Made by a program: the position numbers and the translations under genes. The notes below the pieces were generated by a model. The model searched no databases and was not told the origin of the DNA. It saw only the letters and a list, made by a program, of their open reading frames with translations. A DNA stretch of 60,030 bases from Candidatus Rokuibacteriota bacterium (lineage in GTDB: Bacteria > Methylomirabilota > Methylomirabilia > Rokubacteriales > CSP1-6). Positions 15,509 to 23,772 of this stretch are shown here, piece after piece. The stretch is taken from the NCBI GenBank assembly GCA_016209635.1, contig JACQWC010000130.1:1-60030 (forward strand). Direction: 5' to 3'. Every line of letters begins with the position of its first letter. The stretch's first letter is position 1.

Positions 15509-17044
15509 ATGGTCCGCATGACCCTCGCCGATGTCGTCCTCGACGGGCTCGCGCGGGCCGGCACGTCCCGGATCTTCTGCGCGGCAGGCGAGGGCCTCGA
15601 TCCCCCTCTCCTCCGGTCGGCGCGGCGCCACGGCCTCGGCGTCGTCCCCGCCCGTGACCTGGCCGCCGCGTGCGTGATGGCGTCGGTCACCGGGGACTTG
15701 AACCGGAGCCCCGGCGCGGCCCTCACGAGGCTCGGACCCGGCCTGGCCACGGCCGGCCTGGCCCGCGCGCGCCTCGACGGCTCGCCGATGATCCTTCTGA
15801 CCGACGGCCGCCCGGACGAGCCGCCCGCGTCGAGACGCTCTCGACCGGCCGACGCGCGCCTGTTCCTCGGCGCCGTCGTGAAGGCGAGCATCGCCGTCGG
15901 GCCCGGCTCGGCGGCCGACGCGATCGTCCGCGCGTGCCGGCTCGCCCTCGGCGAACCACCGGGCCCCGTGCATCTCGACCTGGGGGCCGACGCTGCCGAG
16001 GAGCCGGCGGTCCCCGTGGCGACGGCCCTCCGTCCCGACGGGCTGCCCCCACCCGACCGAGGAGCGCTCGACCGAGCGGCGCGCATCCTCGCCGCGGCCA
16101 CCCGGCCGCTCCTGGTCGCGGGTGGCCAGTGCCGAACCGGTGAGGTCGCCGGCTGGCTCCGTGCGCTGGCCGAGGCGTTGCCCGCGCCGGTCCTGGTGAC
16201 GCCGAAGGCCAAGGGCGTCCTTCCCGATCCTCACCCCCTCCACCTCGGTCTCTTCCTGGGGAAGGCGATCGGGGCAGCGCCGCTCGCCCGCGCCGATCTG
16301 GTGGTGGCGATCGGCCTCGATCCGAGCGAGCTGGCCGATGGAGACTGGCTCGGGTCGGGGGCGGCGCCGCCGGTGCTCCGCCTCGCGCGATCGCCCGACG
16401 ACCGATATCGTCCGCTGGCAGAGGTCGTCGGCGAGATCGGCCTCGCCATCGAGGAGCTGGCGCCGCGCCTCCAGGGCCGCGACCGCGCCGACTGGGACGT
16501 GGCGGAGCTGGACCGCGCGAAGCGGGCCATCGGGGCCGAGCGCCCGATGCCGACGGGGGGCCTCGGAGCGGCCCGCGTGGTCCAGATCGCGCGCGAGCTC
16601 GCGCCGCCGGGGACGATCGTCAGCGTGGACGCCGGAGAGGTGCGAGGCGTGGTGACGGCGACGTGGCCCGCGCTGGCGCCGGGGGAGTACCTCGTCTCGA
16701 ACGACGCCCGCACGCCGGGCTTCGCGGTGCCCGCGGCGATCGCGGCCAGGCTCGCGCACCCGGATCGGTGCGTCCTCGGCTTCGCGGGTGAGGCCGGGCT
16801 CCCGTTGGCGGTCGCCGACCTCGAGACCGCCGCGCGGCTCGGCCTCTCTCTTGCCGTCATCGTCCTCCGCGGTGAAGGGGCCCCGGGGGTCCCGGTCCGG
16901 GACCTCCCCGCGCGCCCGGAGAGCGTCAGCATCTTCACCGCGGACGGGGAGGCCGGTCTCGGCGGAGCGCTCCGGCGGGCGCTCGACGCGAGGGGGCCCA
17001 CGCTGGTGGAGGCGCGCGTGGCGCGGTATCCTCAGAGTCGGTGA
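15509..17044 (+). CDS. Thiamine-diphosphate-enzyme-like protein with non-canonical cofactor motif
   Basis: 511 residues with the three-domain layout of acetolactate-synthase-like enzymes. N-terminal Pyr domain: FCAAGEGLDPPLL near residue 22 keeps the catalytic Gly-Glu. The middle domain is around RPLLVAGGQCRTGEV. In the C-terminal PP domain the usual GDG...N magnesium-diphosphate motif is replaced by GFAGEAGLPLAVADLETA, with Glu for Asp and no Asn pair where expected. It may be a divergent decarboxylase, or a family member that no longer binds ThDP normally. ATG 15509 is the first good start in frame. It lies downstream of the MaoC pair on the same strand. Confidence 0.72.
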   Translation: MVRMTLADVVLDGLARAGTSRIFCAAGEGLDPPLLRSARRHGLGVVPARDLAAACVMASVTGDLNRSPGAALTRLGPGLATAGLARARLDGSPMILLTDGRPDEPPASRRSRPADARLFLGAVVKASIAVGPGSAADAIVRACRLALGEPPGPVHLDLGADAAEEPAVPVATALRPDGLPPPDRGALDRAARILAAATRPLLVAGGQCRTGEVAGWLRALAEALPAPVLVTPKAKGVLPDPHPLHLGLFLGKAIGAAPLARADLVVAIGLDPSELADGDWLGSGAAPPVLRLARSPDDRYRPLAEVVGEIGLAIEELAPRLQGRDRADWDVAELDRAKRAIGAERPMPTGGLGAARVVQIARELAPPGTIVSVDAGEVRGVVTATWPALAPGEYLVSNDARTPGFAVPAAIAARLAHPDRCVLGFAGEAGLPLAVADLETAARLGLSLAVIVLRGEGAPGVPVRDLPARPESVSIFTADGEAGLGGALRRALDARGPTLVEARVARYPQSR

Positions 17045-17090
17045 CTCCGCTCACGGACGCGCACGATCCGCTCGCGATGGAGAGACGCCC

Positions 17091-17969
17091 ATGACGGCGA
17101 CCCGGCTCACACTGGCGCTCATCCTGCTCGCGGCATCCGTCACGCCGGCGGCCGCCCAGGCGTCGATCCTTGCCCCCGCCGAGTGGCTCGCCCAGCGGCT
17201 CGGCAGCCCCGATCTGAGAGTCGTCGACATGACCACCGAGCCCGAGGAGTACCAGAAGGGTCACATCCCGGGAGCGGTCTACCTGAACGTGAACGATGCG
17301 CGGATCAAGGTGCCGGCCGGCGGTTTTCGCCTCCCGACGCCCGGGGAGGGCGCGCGCCTGCTCGGCAGCCTCGGCATCGGCCCGAAGACCCACGTGGTGA
17401 TCTACGACGACTCCGGAGGGCTCCACGCCTCCCGCCTCTTCTTCACACTCGAGGTCCTGGGGCACGAGCGGGTGGCGATCCTCGACGGCGGCAGCCACCG
17501 GTGGCGGGCGCTCAACCTCCCGTGGACCACCGAGATCCTGCGCCCGGCGCCGACGACCTACGCGCCCCGTCTCCAACCGGAGCGCGTCGTCAGCGCCGAG
17601 TGGGTCCGGGACCACCTGGCGCAGCGGGACCTCGTGATCGTGGACGCGCGAACGCCGGCCGAGTACGCGGGCAAGGACGTGCGGGCCAAGCGGGGAGGTC
17701 ACATCCCCGGGGCGGTCAACATCGAGTGGAAGCAGAACCTCAAGCCCGACTGGTCGTTCAAGCCCGTCGACGACCTCCGGGCGATGTATGCGGCGCAGGG
17801 CGTGACGCCCGACAAGACGGTCGTCACATACTGCCAGACCCACCACCGGGCGTCGCACACGTACTTCGTCCTTCGCCTGCTCGGCTATCCGCGGGTGGCG
17901 GGCTACGACCGCTCGTGGATCGAGTGGGGCAACCGCGACGACCTGCCGATCGCGCACCCGTCGAACTGA
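17091..17969 (+). CDS. Secreted two-domain rhodanese (thiosulfate/3-mercaptopyruvate sulfurtransferase)
   Basis: 292 residues. A cleavable signal peptide ends about AAAQA near residue 23, so it acts in the cell envelope. Two rhodanese domains follow: an N-terminal one with PEEYQKGHIPGAVYLNV, and a C-terminal one with DARTPAEYAGK and the active-site loop YCQTHHRASH, in which the Cys carries the persulfide. The CQTHHRA loop resembles thiosulfate sulfurtransferases more than mercaptopyruvate enzymes. ATG 17091 gives the signal peptide. The gene is convergent with the KAS III-like gene, 12 bp away. Confidence 0.88.
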   Translation: MTATRLTLALILLAASVTPAAAQASILAPAEWLAQRLGSPDLRVVDMTTEPEEYQKGHIPGAVYLNVNDARIKVPAGGFRLPTPGEGARLLGSLGIGPKTHVVIYDDSGGLHASRLFFTLEVLGHERVAILDGGSHRWRALNLPWTTEILRPAPTTYAPRLQPERVVSAEWVRDHLAQRDLVIVDARTPAEYAGKDVRAKRGGHIPGAVNIEWKQNLKPDWSFKPVDDLRAMYAAQGVTPDKTVVTYCQTHHRASHTYFVLRLLGYPRVAGYDRSWIEWGNRDDLPIAHPSN

Positions 17970-17981
17970 GCGGGCGCCCGT

Positions 17982-19838
17982 CTACGCGACGATGGCCGGG
18001 TCGACGCGCATCACCACGTAGCCGCCCACGGCGCCGGCGCCGAACCCCGGCGCGAAGACGCGCAACGGCCGGTCGATCACGCCCTCGCGCACGGCATCGT
18101 GGATGGCGAGCGGGATGCTGGCCGACGAGGTGTTTCCCACCCGCTCGATGTTGAAGTAGAGCCGCTCGGGGGCGATTCCCGCGGCACGCGCCAGGTTGAC
18201 GACCATCGTCTTGTTGGCCTGGTGCGGCACGATCAGGTCGATCGCGTCCAGCAGCGAGCCCGCGCCCCCGTCGGGGTGGGGCAGCGCGCCGAGCTCGCCG
18301 ATCATCTGGGTCAGGTAACGCTTGACCAGCGCCCGCACCTCGGGACCGTACACGGTGATGTTGTTGTCGAAGTTCGGGTTGGGCCAGACGATCGAGTCGA
18401 CCTCGCTCATCGGGCCGCTCGCGTAGGTCTGGTACACCTCCACGTCCGGCGGCGCTCCCGCGGGCGCCACGCCCACGACGAGCGCCGCGGCCCCGTCGCC
18501 GAAGATCATCCGGGAGGTGCGCACGGTGCCGATCTTGTCCGAGAACTTCTCCCCGCACACGACGAGCACGGGTCGCTCGACCTCCTGGAGGAGTCGCACC
18601 GCCTCGGAGAGGCCGTAGGGTAGCCCGGCGCAGGCGGCCACGATGTCGCACGACGCGTGCGTCTGGAGCATCCCGAGCTGGCCCGAGAGCCAGGTCGCGA
18701 GGGACGGCATCATCTTGACGCTCGTGCACGAGCAGAAGAGGACCGCGCCGATCTCCTCCGGCCGCCGCCCCGACTTGTCCAGCGCCTTCTGGACGGCCAG
18801 GAGCGCGAGGTGGTCGAGGTCGAGCTCGGTGTACACGCGCTGCTCGATGCCCGTCTTCTTCCAAATTTCGTCCGCCGTCATCGGCGACCAGCAGTAGGCC
18901 GCGTTCCGGATGAGGTCGTCGTTGGTGCAGGCGCGCTCGCCCTTGTACACCGCCAGGGCCTCGAGGCGCGGCATGACCCTGAACCGCCGGCGGACCTCGA
19001 CCGGCGGGAAGGGCGCCACGGGCTGGCGCGACGCGCGCGGGGCCGGCGCCTGCGGCCGGACGCGACGGCTGCCCTTCACCCGGCGGATGAACTGGACCAC
19101 GGCGTCGTTCCGCGGATGAAAGACGACCACGAAGTCGTCGGCGTCGAGCTTCCCCACCTCGATGAGCCGCGTCTTCGCGCGGGCCCACCGGTACTGGTTG
19201 TGGAGGACCATCGCCTGCCGCTGCAGGGCCTCGAGCTCGGGCACCGCGTGCGTGCACTCGATGACCTCCTCGTAGCCGTAGCCGGGATAGTCCGGGTCGT
19301 AGGCGAGCAGGTGGTAGGTCAGGGTCTTCGGATTCGACAGGATCTCCGAGACGGTCGGCTTGATGGCCGGAATCTCCGCCCCGGCGCCCTTCTTGTGGCG
19401 GAAGACGTCGAGGAGGATCCGGAAGACCTTGTCCTCCACGCCCTCGTCCCAGGTCGGGGCGAGCTCCCGGTATCCCGCCTCGATCGCCGAGGTGAGCTCG
19501 GTCCCGTCCCACGGCTTGAAGACGGGCAGGAACACGTCGTCGCGGTTGCGCGGGACGTCCCGCCACCGGGTGGGACGCTTCTCGTACATGGTCATCGCGT
19601 AGCGGTTGACCCAGAAGAGGTTGAGCGCCAGGTCGCGGAGCAGCTCGTACCGCCCGGCATAGCCGCGCGACTCCACCCGGGCGACGATGTCCGTCTCGGT
19701 GGGGGCCTTTTCCTCGAAGTCCCGCTTGATCACCGCCGCGAACTGGTCGAGCGTCTCGAAGACCGAGAAGTCCAGCTCGGGGAAGAAGTTGAAGGGGAAG
19801 ACGATGCGGCCGAAGCGGTTGATCACGAACGGCTTCAT
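17982..19838 (-). CDS. KAS III (FabH-like) condensing enzyme fused to a large unknown N-terminal domain
   Basis: 618 residues, about twice the length of FabH. Residues about 285-610 are a beta-ketoacyl-ACP synthase III: the active-site Cys in SCDIVAACAGLPYGL, His in IVPHQANKT and Asn in ERVGNTSSASIPLA complete the Cys-His-Asn triad. Residues 1-270 (opening KPFVINRFGRIVFPFNFFPE) match no family I recognise and contain no transmembrane run; they are followed by a Pro/Arg-rich linker. It should condense an acyl-CoA or acyl-ACP with a second thioester, with the N-terminal part perhaps acting on substrate or product. ATG 19838 is the start. Confidence 0.82.
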   Translation of the reverse strand: MKPFVINRFGRIVFPFNFFPELDFSVFETLDQFAAVIKRDFEEKAPTETDIVARVESRGYAGRYELLRDLALNLFWVNRYAMTMYEKRPTRWRDVPRNRDDVFLPVFKPWDGTELTSAIEAGYRELAPTWDEGVEDKVFRILLDVFRHKKGAGAEIPAIKPTVSEILSNPKTLTYHLLAYDPDYPGYGYEEVIECTHAVPELEALQRQAMVLHNQYRWARAKTRLIEVGKLDADDFVVVFHPRNDAVVQFIRRVKGSRRVRPQAPAPRASRQPVAPFPPVEVRRRFRVMPRLEALAVYKGERACTNDDLIRNAAYCWSPMTADEIWKKTGIEQRVYTELDLDHLALLAVQKALDKSGRRPEEIGAVLFCSCTSVKMMPSLATWLSGQLGMLQTHASCDIVAACAGLPYGLSEAVRLLQEVERPVLVVCGEKFSDKIGTVRTSRMIFGDGAAALVVGVAPAGAPPDVEVYQTYASGPMSEVDSIVWPNPNFDNNITVYGPEVRALVKRYLTQMIGELGALPHPDGGAGSLLDAIDLIVPHQANKTMVVNLARAAGIAPERLYFNIERVGNTSSASIPLAIHDAVREGVIDRPLRVFAPGFGAGAVGGYVVMRVDPAIVA

Positions 19839-19948
19839 CGCCCTGCTCCATCGAGCGCCTGCGAGCGTCGCCGTGCCACGCCTGGACAGTACCCCGCGGG
19901 GGACGGGCCCGCAAGCCCGCCTCCGCCGCGGCCCGTCTCGGACGCACG

Positions 19949-19954
19949 TATAAT
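19949..19954 (+). promoter_or_regulatory. Consensus -10 box placed for a leaderless transcript
   Basis: TATAAT ends 6 nt before the ATG of the disulfide oxidoreductase, so transcription would start at or next to the start codon. No ribosome-binding site lies in between and no clear -35 is visible. Confidence 0.5.
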
Positions 19955-19960
19955 GGGCGC

Positions 19961-20614
19961 ATGGCGATCCTCGGCGAACGGGACAGGCAGGCGGTCCGGG
20001 AGGAGCTCGCGCGGCTCGGCGGGCCGGTCAAGCTCGTCGTCTTCTCCCAGCAGCTCGCGGCGGGCGACCTCTGCCTCCAGAACGAAGCGCTGGTGCGCGA
20101 GGTGGCGGGCCTCACCGACAAGGCGACGCTCGAGGTCCTGAACCTCGCCATCGATCGCGAGCGCGCGCAGGCGTACGGCGTCGACCAGGTACCCGCCACC
20201 GTGGTCGAAGGAGCGCGCGACTATGGTCTCAGGTTCTACGGGATCCCCTCGGGCTACGAGTTCGCGAACCTGATCGATTCGATGATCGTCGCGTCGACGG
20301 GCGAGCCGGAGCTGACCGCCGAGACCAAGGAGGCGCTCGGGGCGCTCGCGACGCCCATCGACATCAAAGTCTTCTCGACGCCCACGTGACCGTACTGCCC
20401 CCAGGCGGTCCGCCTGGCGCAGCACATGGCCGTCGCGTCCGAGCAGGTCCGCGCCACCGCGATCGCGGCGACGGAGTTTCCGGAGCTCGCTCGCGCCTAC
20501 CGGGTGATGGCGGTGCCGAAGGTGGTCATCAACGACCGCGTGCAGTTCGAGGGAGCGCTGCCCGAGCGGGAGTTCCTCCAGGCGGTGCTGCGCGCGGCGA
20601 ACGGCGCCGTCTGA
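19961..20614 (+). CDS. Predicted selenoprotein: two-domain thioredoxin-fold disulfide oxidoreductase with U-P-Y-C motif
   Basis: 217 residues if TGA 20387-20389 is read as selenocysteine (residue 143). Homologues of the archaeal PDO/glutaredoxin-like family have TPTCPYC in the second thioredoxin fold; here the DNA encodes TPT-TGA-PYC, so the stop codon sits exactly on the first redox Cys. The frame stays open and family-like for 75 more codons, including the cis-Pro loop VPKVVIND. The first fold (VVFSQQLAAGDLC, cis-Pro VPATVV) has lost its CxxC. A hairpin fitting the bacterial SECIS rules lies just downstream. The alternative is a pseudogene or a sequencing error. Expected role: thiol-disulfide exchange. 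ATG 19961 is probably leaderless. Confidence 0.8.
20387..20417 (+). promoter_or_regulatory. In-frame UGA with bacterial SECIS-like hairpin
   Basis: UGA (20387-20389) is followed 18 nt later by the loop of a perfect 7-bp hairpin: CCAGGCG (20401-20407), loop GTC (20408-20410), CGCCTGG (20411-20417). Published bacterial SECIS rules ask for a small apical loop with G in its first two positions, an upper stem of at least 4 bp, and about 16-37 nt from UGA to loop; all are met. The stem also encodes Pro-Gln-Ala-Val-Arg-Leu, normal for this family, so part of the pairing could be chance. Confidence 0.65.
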
Positions 20615-20640
20615 CGACCCGCTCCCCGCGGCCCGCGGCC

Positions 20641-21015
20641 GTGGCCACCCGCGCTGACCTCCTGTTCGTGTACGGCACGCTGATGCGCGGGTACGCGCTC
20701 AATCGCCTCCTCGTCGGCCGCGCGACCTTCCTCGGCGAAGCGCGCGCCGGGGGCCGGCTGCTCGACCTCGGGCGGTATCCCGGCGTGGTCCCGGGCGCGG
20801 GCACGGTGCACGGCGAGGTCTATCGGCTCGCCGATCCCGAACTTCTCCGGACGATCGACCGCGAGGAGGGGTACAATTTTGAGCGCCGTCGCACCACCGT
20901 GATGCTCGCCGAGGGCCGTCGCGCGCGGGCGTGGATCTACCGATACCGCGGGTCATGGGAGCGCGCGATCCCCATTCCCGACGGCGACTATCGCCGGGCG
21001 CGCCCGATCGACTGA
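20641..21015 (+). CDS. Gamma-glutamylcyclotransferase-like (AIG2/GGCT) family protein
   Basis: 124 residues. The N-terminal LLFVYGTLMRG is the substrate-binding YGTL motif, and REEGYNFERR supplies the acidic catalytic residue of the fold. Members release 5-oxoproline from gamma-glutamyl compounds or remove similar adducts from amines. GTG 20641 is the only start that keeps the YGTL strand near the N-terminus. It lies 26 nt after the selenoprotein gene and may be cotranscribed, which would suit a glutathione/thiol theme, but this is inference. Confidence 0.82.
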   Translation: MATRADLLFVYGTLMRGYALNRLLVGRATFLGEARAGGRLLDLGRYPGVVPGAGTVHGEVYRLADPELLRTIDREEGYNFERRRTTVMLAEGRRARAWIYRYRGSWERAIPIPDGDYRRARPID

Positions 21016-21034
21016 TGCGACAGGGGAGGATTCG

Positions 21035-22417
21035 ATGGCGCTGACAGCCGCCGAGCTGGTGAAGGCCGACCAGGACCACCTGATTCATCCGCTGCACCAT
21101 CCCGTCGACAACGCGGAGCCCATCATCTACGTGCGCGGGCGCGGGGCGACGCTCACCGACATCGGGGGCCGCGAGTACATCGACGGGCTCGCCGGCTTGT
21201 GGAACGTGAACGTGGGGCACGGGCGCGCCGAGCTGGCCGAGGCCGCGGCGCAGCAGATGCGGGAGCTGGCGTACTTCTCGGGCTACGTCGGATCCTCCAA
21301 TGTCCCGGCGATCCGGCTGGCCGAGCGCCTCCTCGAGCTGGCCTACGACAACATGCAGGCCGTGTTCTTCACCTCGGGCGGCGCCGAGTCGAACGAGTCC
21401 GCGTTCAAGACGGCCCGCTTCTACTGGAAGGCCGTGGGCAGGCCGGGCAAGGTCAAGGTCATTGCGCGGCAGAACGCCTACCACGGCGTCACCCTCCAGG
21501 CGATGAGCGCCACCGGCATGGCGGCGTACTGGAAGATGTTCGAGCCCCGGGTGCCCGGGTTCGTCCACATCCCGACCTGCTATCCCTACCGGTACCAGGG
21601 GGCCCGGCCGGGCGAGACCGTCGGTCAGGCCGCGGCGCGCGAGCTGGAAGAGGCGATCCTCCGCGAGGGGCCCGACACGGTGGCGGCGTTCATCGCCGAG
21701 CCCATCCACGGCGGGGGCGGCGTGCTCTATCCAACGGACGACTACTTCTCGCTCGTGCGGGACGCGTGCACGCGTCACGACGTGCTGTTCATCGCCGACG
21801 AGGTGATCACCGGCTTCTGCCGCACCGGTCGGTGGTTCGCCCTCTCGCACTGGGACGTGAAGCCGGACATCCTCTCGTTCGCGAAGGGCGTCACGTCGGG
21901 CTACCTGCCGCTCGGCGGCATCATGGTGAGCAAGGCGATCAAGGACGCGATGGACGCGGTGAAGCCCGAGGACCGCTGGATGCACGCGTACACCTACTCG
22001 GGTCACCCGACCTGCTGCGCCGTGGCGCTGAAGAATCTCGAGATCATGGAGCGCGAGCGGCTCTGGGAGAACGCGGCCCGGATGGGCACGCGCCTCCACG
22101 AGGGGCTCCGCACCGCGTTCGGCGACCATCCGAACGCGGGCGAGGTCCGGGGCGGCAAGGGGCTGCTGGCGGCGCTCGAGCTGGTCGCGGACCGTGGAAC
22201 GAAGGCGAACTTCCCCGCCGGGGAGAAGGTGGCGCCGCGGATGCAAGCGGAGATGTTCAAGCGCGGGCTGGTGACGCGCGTCCGGCCCACCTCGGGGTCC
22301 CACCCGGCGAACGGCGACCAGGTCTTCTTCGCCCCGCCGCTCGTCGTCACCGAGGCCGAGGTGGATCGCATCGTGAGCATCACGCGCGACGCGGTCAAGG
22401 CCGTCCTCGGCGCGTAA
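21035..22417 (+). CDS. Class III PLP-dependent aminotransferase (omega-amino acid/diamine:pyruvate type)
   Basis: 460 residues. Motifs: DGLAGLWNVNVGHGR, FFTSGGAESNESAFK for the phosphate cup, AFIAEPIHGGGG, FIADEVITGFCRTG with the PLP-contacting Asp, and LSFAKGVTSGYLPLGG with the Schiff-base Lys. The sequence resembles taurine, beta-alanine or putrescine:pyruvate aminotransferases. The polyamine genes at the start of the window are about 18 kb away, so a role in putrescine use is possible but not shown. An AGGGGAGGA site precedes ATG 21035. Confidence 0.9.
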   Translation: MALTAAELVKADQDHLIHPLHHPVDNAEPIIYVRGRGATLTDIGGREYIDGLAGLWNVNVGHGRAELAEAAAQQMRELAYFSGYVGSSNVPAIRLAERLLELAYDNMQAVFFTSGGAESNESAFKTARFYWKAVGRPGKVKVIARQNAYHGVTLQAMSATGMAAYWKMFEPRVPGFVHIPTCYPYRYQGARPGETVGQAAARELEEAILREGPDTVAAFIAEPIHGGGGVLYPTDDYFSLVRDACTRHDVLFIADEVITGFCRTGRWFALSHWDVKPDILSFAKGVTSGYLPLGGIMVSKAIKDAMDAVKPEDRWMHAYTYSGHPTCCAVALKNLEIMERERLWENAARMGTRLHEGLRTAFGDHPNAGEVRGGKGLLAALELVADRGTKANFPAGEKVAPRMQAEMFKRGLVTRVRPTSGSHPANGDQVFFAPPLVVTEAEVDRIVSITRDAVKAVLGA

Positions 22418-22431
22418 CCGGACGGCGCCGC

Positions 22432-22629
22432 GTGCGGCTGATCACCGCGCACCGCATCCTCATCGGGGCGGCGATCGTGTTCTTCCTCTTCTACGCCCTC
22501 CTCCGGCTGAGTCACTACCTCAAGGACGGCGGCGGCGCGGACCTCGCCCACTTCCTCGTCTCCGGGGCGATCGCAGTGGGCCTGATGCTCTACTACCGGA
22601 CGCTCGCTCGATGGGGCCGGCCGTCCTGA
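22432..22629 (+). CDS. Small membrane protein, two predicted helices
   Basis: 65 residues, opening RLITAHRILIGAAIVFFLFYALLRL, then a short Gly-rich turn and a second helix FLVSGAIAVGLMLYYRTL. GTG 22432 lies 14 nt after the aminotransferase stop and its 3' end overlaps the next gene by 19 bp. No family recognised; the tight packing suggests it is real. Confidence 0.6.
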   Translation: MRLITAHRILIGAAIVFFLFYALLRLSHYLKDGGGADLAHFLVSGAIAVGLMLYYRTLARWGRPS

Positions 22630-22982
22630 TCTACGACGGCGAGTGCGCCGTCTGCCGGGCGAGCGCGCTCTGGATCATGCGCCGCGCGCTCTCCGGCGGC
22701 GCGCTCGAGATCCTGCCCTGCCGGTCGAGCGTCCGCCGGGCGAGGTTCCCGCAGATCTCGGACGAGGCGTGCCTCACGGCGATGCAGCTGGTCCTCCCGG
22801 ATGGCCGCGTCCTCAGCGGCGCCGACGCCGTGCCCGAGATCCTGCGCCGCGTCCGCGGCTGGGGCTGGCTCGCGCGGGTCTTCGCCCTGCCCGGCGCGCG
22901 CCCGGCGGCCCGCAGGCTCTACGCCTGGCTCGCGGAGAACCGCATGCGCCTGCACTGCCGGACCTCGGGGCGCGCCGGCTGA
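22611..22982 (+). CDS. DCC-family thiol-disulfide oxidoreductase (DUF393)
   Basis: 123 residues. The N-terminal LIYDGECAVCRAS is the DGxCxxC signature that names the DCC family, a thioredoxin-like group with a redox CxxC. The rest follows the family: ILPCRS, then a late segment around VFALPGARPAARRLYAWLAENR. ATG 22611 puts the signature at residues 8-15. It overlaps the genes on both sides and so sits in an operon with them. Confidence 0.85.
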   Translation: MGPAVLIYDGECAVCRASALWIMRRALSGGALEILPCRSSVRRARFPQISDEACLTAMQLVLPDGRVLSGADAVPEILRRVRGWGWLARVFALPGARPAARRLYAWLAENRMRLHCRTSGRAG

Positions 22983-23422
22983 CCGGGCCCGCCCGGCCCG
23001 GGACCGCGTGGGATGACCTGGACGCCCTCTACTTCGCCGGATACGCGCTCTGGAACTACCTGACGGCGCCCTTCCTCCTCACCGGCCCGGGCTTCGAGGC
23101 GCGCGAGATCGAGCCCTGGGAGGAGAACGGCGACCGGTGGCGACGCCTCCACGTCGTATTCCCGCGCGACGCGCCGACCCACTGTCGTGAGCAGGTCTTC
23201 TACTTCGACGGGACGGGACTGCTCCGGCGTCTCGACTACACGGCCGAAGTTTTCGGGGGCTGGGCGAAGGCGGCCCACTACTGCGCGGGGCATCGGGAGT
23301 TCGCGGGGCTCATCGTCCCGACCCGTCGCCGCGTCTTTCCCCGGTCGCCGACGGGCCGTCCTCGACGGTTCGCGACGCTCGTCTGGATCGACGTCGAGAG
23401 CGTGACCGTCGTCGAGGCGTGA
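22979..23422 (+). pseudogene. Conserved hypothetical protein lacking its N-terminal part
   Basis: The frame encodes AWDDLDALYFAGYALWNYL, then EIEPWEENGDRWRRLHVVFP, FYFDGTGLLRRLDYTAEVFGG and a final RRRVFPR...WIDVE. This looks like the C-terminal half of a conserved bacterial hypothetical family whose full members are longer at the N-terminus. No ATG, GTG or TTG lies in frame after the preceding stop; only CTG 22979, overlapping the DCC stop, could initiate. It is either a 5'-truncated remnant or a short version started at CTG. Function unknown. Confidence 0.5.
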
Positions 23423-23469
23423 GCGCCGACGGCGGCGTCCGCATCCGGCGCGTCGGGCGCCGCGGCGAG

Positions 23470-23772
23470 CTAAGGCGACGCGGAGTTCCTGATCTCGGCG
23501 ATCTTGCGGTCGCGCTCGCTGGCCAGCCGTTCGTCGTCGCGCCGAAGATTCTCGTTCAACTGGTCGATCTCCTCGCGGGTCGTGGCCTTGCGCAGTGCCG
23601 CCTGGTGGAGGATCTCGAGCTCGGCGCTCTTGGCCTTGTAGAACTGGCGGATCTCCGCGATGGCGGACTTCTGCGCGTTGGTGAGGGGACGCTCGCCGGC
23701 GGCCTCCTGATCCTTCTTCCGGAGGCGCTCCATCGCCAGCTCGTATGACTTCTTCGGGGCGTCGTCGGACAT
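23470..23772 (-). CDS. Small coiled-coil hypothetical protein
   Basis: 100 residues, highly charged and predicted almost entirely helical. The stretches KSYELAMERLRKKDQEA, SAIAEIRQFYKAKSAELE and EIDQLNENLRRDDERLASE have coiled-coil character. ATG 23772 has GGAGG at a 7-nt distance. No enzymatic motif; function unknown. It lies behind the lowest-GC spacer in the window, which probably carries its promoter. Confidence 0.7.
   Translation of the reverse strand: MSDDAPKKSYELAMERLRKKDQEAAGERPLTNAQKSAIAEIRQFYKAKSAELEILHQAALRKATTREEIDQLNENLRRDDERLASERDRKIAEIRNSASP

Noticed and set aside
20387-20389. Reading the TGA as a real stop that ends a 142-residue protein
   Set aside because: It would cut the protein at the first residue of its only redox motif while the rest of the domain stays intact in the same frame with a SECIS-like hairpin. 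A sequencing error or pseudogene remains possible.
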